Assembly: GCA_963747555.1 (NCBI GenBank)
Contig: CAVVFZ010000015.1
Coordinates: forward strand, 60,769 to 124,768
Direction of reading: 5' to 3'
DNA from: DUZB01 sp963747555
GTDB lineage: Bacteria > Desulfobacterota > DSM-4660 > Desulfatiglandales > Desulfatiglandaceae
Length of the DNA stretch: 64,000 nt
Below the pieces are notes generated by a model that saw only the letters and a list, made by a program, of their open reading frames with translations, made no database searches and was not told where the DNA came from. Each line of letters opens with the position of its first letter. Position 1 is the stretch's first letter. Shown here piece by piece: positions 60,997-64,000 of this stretch. Made by a program: the position numbers and the translations under genes.

Positions 60997-62655
60997 ATGA
61001 GATTTAATAAACTTGGTTTGAACAATGAAATTCTCAAGGCGGTGGATGACCTTGGGTTTGAGTACCCTACTCCCATTCAGGAAAAAGTGATCCCCGAACT
61101 TCTGGACGGAGATGCGGATCTGGTTGGACTGGCTGAAACGGGAACGGGGAAGACGGCCGCTTTCGGACTTCCCATGCTGCAAAGAATCGATTTCCATCTG
61201 CCGGCGCCCCAGGGTCTGGTGCTCTGTCCTACCCGGGAGCTGTGTCTGCAGATTGTGGAAGACCTGAAACGCTATGCCCGCTATATCAAAGATGCCCGGA
61301 TCGTGGCTGTTTATGGCGGGTCGAGTATCAGCGAACAGATCCGCCTGCTCAAGAAGGGCGCCCATATTATCGTAGCTACCCCGGGCAGATGCAAGGACCT
61401 TATAGACCGAAAAGCTGTTCAGTTGGAAAAAATTGAATACGTGGTTCTGGACGAGGCGGATGAAATGCTGGATATGGGCTTCAAAGAGGATCTTGATGCC
61501 ATATTGAGCAGGACGCCGGACAACAAACGAACCTGGCTTTTTTCCGCAACCATGCCGAAGGAGGCGGAGAAGATTGCTGAGGATTACATGACCGATCCGG
61601 TGCGGGTGACTTCCGGAACGCGAAACAGGGGGCCGGCAGCCATCGAGCACATCTGTTACCTTATTCCGGAAAAAGACCGTTATGCGGCTCTCAAGAGAAT
61701 CATTGATTATGAGCCGAAAATTTTCGGGCTTATCTTCTGTCGCACCCGGAGTGAAACCCGTCTCGTGGCGCAAAACCTCATCAATGATGGGTATAATGCC
61801 GAGGCGCTCCACGGTGAGCTTTCTCAGGATCAGCGCAACCAGGTCATGGGCAAATTCAGGGAACGGACACTGCAGGTCCTGGTCGCCACCGATGTGGCGG
61901 CAAGGGGCTTGGATGTGGATGATATTTCCCATGTGATCCATTACAATATGCCCGATGAGCCGGACCGGTATACCCATCGCAGCGGCAGGACCGCCAGGGC
62001 CGGAAAATCAGGGATCTCCATGGCCCTTGCGACCCCAAGGGAAATGGGCCGGGTCAAACAGATTGAGCATCATTTAGGTATCGGGTTTCTTTTTGGGGGA
62101 ATTCCGACGGGCCGGGCCATATGCGAAAAGCAACTCTATACCCTTGTGGACAGGATGGTGGGTGTGCAGGTCAATGAAAAGGAAATCGAAAAATACCTGC
62201 CCCCGGTCTACGAGGCCTTGCAATCCTTTACAAAAGAAGAGCTGATTCAAAGGTTTGTATCCACCGAATTCAACCGTTTTCTTGACTACTATCGTCATGC
62301 CGGAGACATCCCTGTAAACATCCCAAAACGGGAGAGGCAATCCACCAAAAAGAAGATGGTTTTTAAGAAAAAGACCCAGCGATTTTTCGTGAATGTGGGC
62401 CGGCTGGACAAGATCAAGGAGAAAGCCTTCTTCCGGCTTGTCTGCAAACAGAGCGGGGTTTCACCGGATAAACTGAGCGGCCTTGCTCTCAAGAGGGAAT
62501 TTTCCTTCTTTGATGTGGAAAAGAGCGTGGCCAACAAGGTGCTTAAATCCCTGAAAGATACCGAACTTGCCGGCAGAAAAATCAATGTCAGATTTGCGGA
62601 TCAGGGGAAAATCTCTCCTGAGGGCGGGCTCCAAGCAGGAGTGAGTGGCAAGTGA
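60997..62655 (+). CDS. DEAD-box ATP-dependent RNA helicase
   Basis: A 552-aa helicase: Q motif (FEYPTPIQ), Walker A AETGTGKT, PTRELCLQI, TPGR, DEAD, SAT, then LVATDVAARGLDVDD and HRSGRTARAG. The C-terminal ~200 residues include a DbpA-like RNA-binding fold (VNVGRLDKIKEKAFFRLV, REFSFFDVEKSVANKVLKSL), as in the CsdA/DeaD group, so ribosome assembly or cold adaptation is likely. ATG at 60997 is preferred; GTG at 60988 is in frame. Confidence 0.95.
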   Translation: MRFNKLGLNNEILKAVDDLGFEYPTPIQEKVIPELLDGDADLVGLAETGTGKTAAFGLPMLQRIDFHLPAPQGLVLCPTRELCLQIVEDLKRYARYIKDARIVAVYGGSSISEQIRLLKKGAHIIVATPGRCKDLIDRKAVQLEKIEYVVLDEADEMLDMGFKEDLDAILSRTPDNKRTWLFSATMPKEAEKIAEDYMTDPVRVTSGTRNRGPAAIEHICYLIPEKDRYAALKRIIDYEPKIFGLIFCRTRSETRLVAQNLINDGYNAEALHGELSQDQRNQVMGKFRERTLQVLVATDVAARGLDVDDISHVIHYNMPDEPDRYTHRSGRTARAGKSGISMALATPREMGRVKQIEHHLGIGFLFGGIPTGRAICEKQLYTLVDRMVGVQVNEKEIEKYLPPVYEALQSFTKEELIQRFVSTEFNRFLDYYRHAGDIPVNIPKRERQSTKKKMVFKKKTQRFFVNVGRLDKIKEKAFFRLVCKQSGVSPDKLSGLALKREFSFFDVEKSVANKVLKSLKDTELAGRKINVRFADQGKISPEGGLQAGVSGK

Positions 62656-62721
62656 CAGGTGACGAGTGATTGGTGAAAAGTGGGGGATGTCCGTTCTTCA
62701 CGCAGGTACGGAAGGGCCGCA

Positions 62722-63207
62722 ATGAAACCAAAAACGATTTTTCTGATTTTTTTGATTGCCCTTTTTCCTCTCCTTTTTTCGGGATGCTTTTTCCACCCCG
62801 AGAAGCTCTATCCGGGTCCGGAGCGTCCCAAACAGGATCTGGCCCTGATCAAACAGACCCAGTATTATGATCTCCGCCCGGTTTTTATCCTTGTGCCGGA
62901 TGAAGAGGGCGTGAAAGATATTCGGATTGACGATCTCGGAGTCATCGTGCTACCCGGCACCTACATCTTCAGAGGGCAGTACTATCAATATGTTACCCGT
63001 GAGAGTAGCAGGATTGTAACCACAACGGTGATCCCCGGAGAATCGTACTTTCCCGTCATGCAGCCTGTTTCCCGTACGGTCCTTGCCGAAACCCCCTACC
63101 GGGAGACCGGCGACGTCCAACGGTCGGTGAAGGCCGGGCCCATCTACGGGATCTGGTGTACCGACGAAGGCTCAATCGCCATGAACGTCCTCGGCCCTTA
63201 CGAATAG
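62722..63207 (+). CDS. Predicted lipoprotein, function unknown
   Basis: A 161-aa protein with a signal peptide and lipobox LFSGC (lipidated C22). The mature part is beta-rich and aromatic (YYDLRPVFILVPDEEG, TYIFRGQYYQYVTRESS). GGAAGGG lies upstream of ATG 62722; an ATG-like start at 62680 adds non-signal sequence. No domain recognised. A GTGA-rich purine run (62640-62690) precedes it. Confidence 0.75.
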   Translation: MKPKTIFLIFLIALFPLLFSGCFFHPEKLYPGPERPKQDLALIKQTQYYDLRPVFILVPDEEGVKDIRIDDLGVIVLPGTYIFRGQYYQYVTRESSRIVTTTVIPGESYFPVMQPVSRTVLAETPYRETGDVQRSVKAGPIYGIWCTDEGSIAMNVLGPYE

Positions 63208-63284
63208 AAAGCCAGGCGAGGTCCTTTTTGAAATTGCAACCTCTTGAGCAACAGGAACAGAGCCACACAAAAAAGCCATCGTGA

Positions 63285-63995
63285 TTAGGCCGACTGCCTG
63301 GTCTTTTTCCTTTTCCTGTTTCGCTCATACCGCATCTGAAGCATCTCCACGAAGATGGCAAAACCCATGGGAAGGTAGATATAGGCCTTGGGGACGTGTT
63401 TGTGGAGCCCCTCCATGAAAATGGTTATCCCGATGGTGATGAGAAAGGAGAGGGCCAGGATTTTGAGGGCGGGGTGTTTCAGGATAAAATCCCCGATGGG
63501 TCCCGCGAAAGCCAGGATCAAGACAAAGGAGACGACAACGGCGGTGATGATGACCCAGATTTTGTCGGTCAACCCGATGGCCGTGATGACCGAATCGATG
63601 GAGAAGACGATATCCAGGAGGACAATCCCAATGATGACGGAAGAAAAGGTCTTGGCGGGTTGTGCGGTCTCTCCTTCCTGCTCATCCTTCAGTTCTATGG
63701 TGTGATGAATCTCCGTGACCGCCTTCCACAGGAGAAAAAGACCCCCCGCGATAAGAATCAGATCGCGCACCGTAAAATCCCGCAACAGAGGGGTGGTCAG
63801 GCCGGAAAGGGTGAGCAGAATGAAGAGCATCAGGACCCTTGCGATCAGGGCAAGACCCAGACCGATGATTCGGGCCTTTCCCCTCCGGGACGCTGGAAGC
63901 CTCCCCACAAAGATGCTGATCACCAGAATATTGTCCACTCCAAGGACCAGTTCAAGGCCGATCAACAGGGAGAGTAACGCAAGAGAATCCGCCAT
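63285..63995 (-). CDS. TerC family integral membrane protein
   Basis: A 236-aa protein with about seven membrane helices. The two Asp motifs of the family are LELVLGVDNILVISIF (~13-28) and LLDIVFSIDSVITAIG (~129-144). TerC/YkoY members export manganese or other metals or affect tellurite resistance; a Mn exporter role is a family-level guess. The gene is complete, with the ATG at 63995 five bases from the window end, so upstream signals are not visible. Confidence 0.9.
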   Translation of the reverse strand: MADSLALLSLLIGLELVLGVDNILVISIFVGRLPASRRGKARIIGLGLALIARVLMLFILLTLSGLTTPLLRDFTVRDLILIAGGLFLLWKAVTEIHHTIELKDEQEGETAQPAKTFSSVIIGIVLLDIVFSIDSVITAIGLTDKIWVIITAVVVSFVLILAFAGPIGDFILKHPALKILALSFLITIGITIFMEGLHKHVPKAYIYLPMGFAIFVEMLQMRYERNRKRKKTRQSA

Positions 63996-64000
63996 TTCTA

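Noticed and set aside
62640..62690. GTGA-rich run (tgacaggtgacgagtgattgg) after the helicase
   Set aside because: Looks like simple degenerate repetition; no structure or second copy that would support a named element.
1..64000. tRNA, rRNA or CRISPR arrays
   Set aside because: No T-loop/acceptor pairs, rRNA segments or regular repeat-spacer arrays were noticed by reading; a tRNAscan or CRISPR search was not possible.

Overview
The window looks like a chromosomal segment of a free-living anaerobic Desulfobacterota (deltaproteobacterial) organism, sulfate-reducing or syntrophic in style. The signs are two large SLC13/DASS anion transporters, an HdrD-type iron-sulfur oxidoreductase, a DUF362 ferredoxin protein, a DUF3786 protein with an Fe-S motif, LarC, a five-gene Liv ABC operon, several PAS/Cache histidine kinases with stand-alone receivers, and GG-N10-GC (sigma-54-like) promoters. 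This placement is inferred from gene content. No rRNA or tRNA gene was recognised.

Layout. 1-3.6 kb: a 1079-aa protein with a degenerate GlnD-like HD domain, then a gutted alpha/beta hydrolase remnant. 3.7-11.3 kb: two adjacent minus-strand modules of the same order, DASS transporter > histidine kinase > single-domain receiver; the first transporter carries a one-base frameshift. 11.7-16 kb: Zn alcohol dehydrogenase, mtnA, ilvE and a DUF362 ferredoxin protein. 16.3-19.3 kb: a plus-strand thiol-redox run (rhodanese, small protein, trxA, trxB) leading into bamD. 19.4-26.9 kb: minus-strand alaS, recA, thpR, cinA, pgpA, larC. 27-33.4 kb: an HdrD-like protein, RidA, and the livKHMGF operon behind a near-consensus promoter. 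33.7-37 kb: an unusual plus-strand trio of alpha/beta hydrolase, DUF218-like membrane protein and a 549-aa protein that resembles SidJ-type pseudokinases.

37-41.3 kb: a TetR-EmrA-EmrB efflux operon. Its presumed promoter and operator are separated from tetR by about 550 bp of inverted-repeat and MITE-like DNA. 41.5-47.7 kb: HAD phosphatase, Fe-S flavoprotein, NFACT-R domain protein, OsmC, a PAS histidine kinase, a U32 peptidase-family protein and a 53-codon gene. 47.9-53.9 kb: leuB-like, dus, recQ, a DUF3786 protein and a Tim44-like protein. 54.3-60.6 kb: tamB-tamA. 61-64 kb: DEAD-box helicase, a lipoprotein and TerC.

The most interesting places are the hydrolase/DUF218/pseudokinase trio (33.7-37.0 kb), the duplicated transporter-kinase-receiver modules with sigma-54-like sites and a transporter frameshift (3.7-11.5 kb), and the repeat-interrupted leader of the efflux operon (37.06-37.66 kb), whose repeat family recurs at 54.25 kb.
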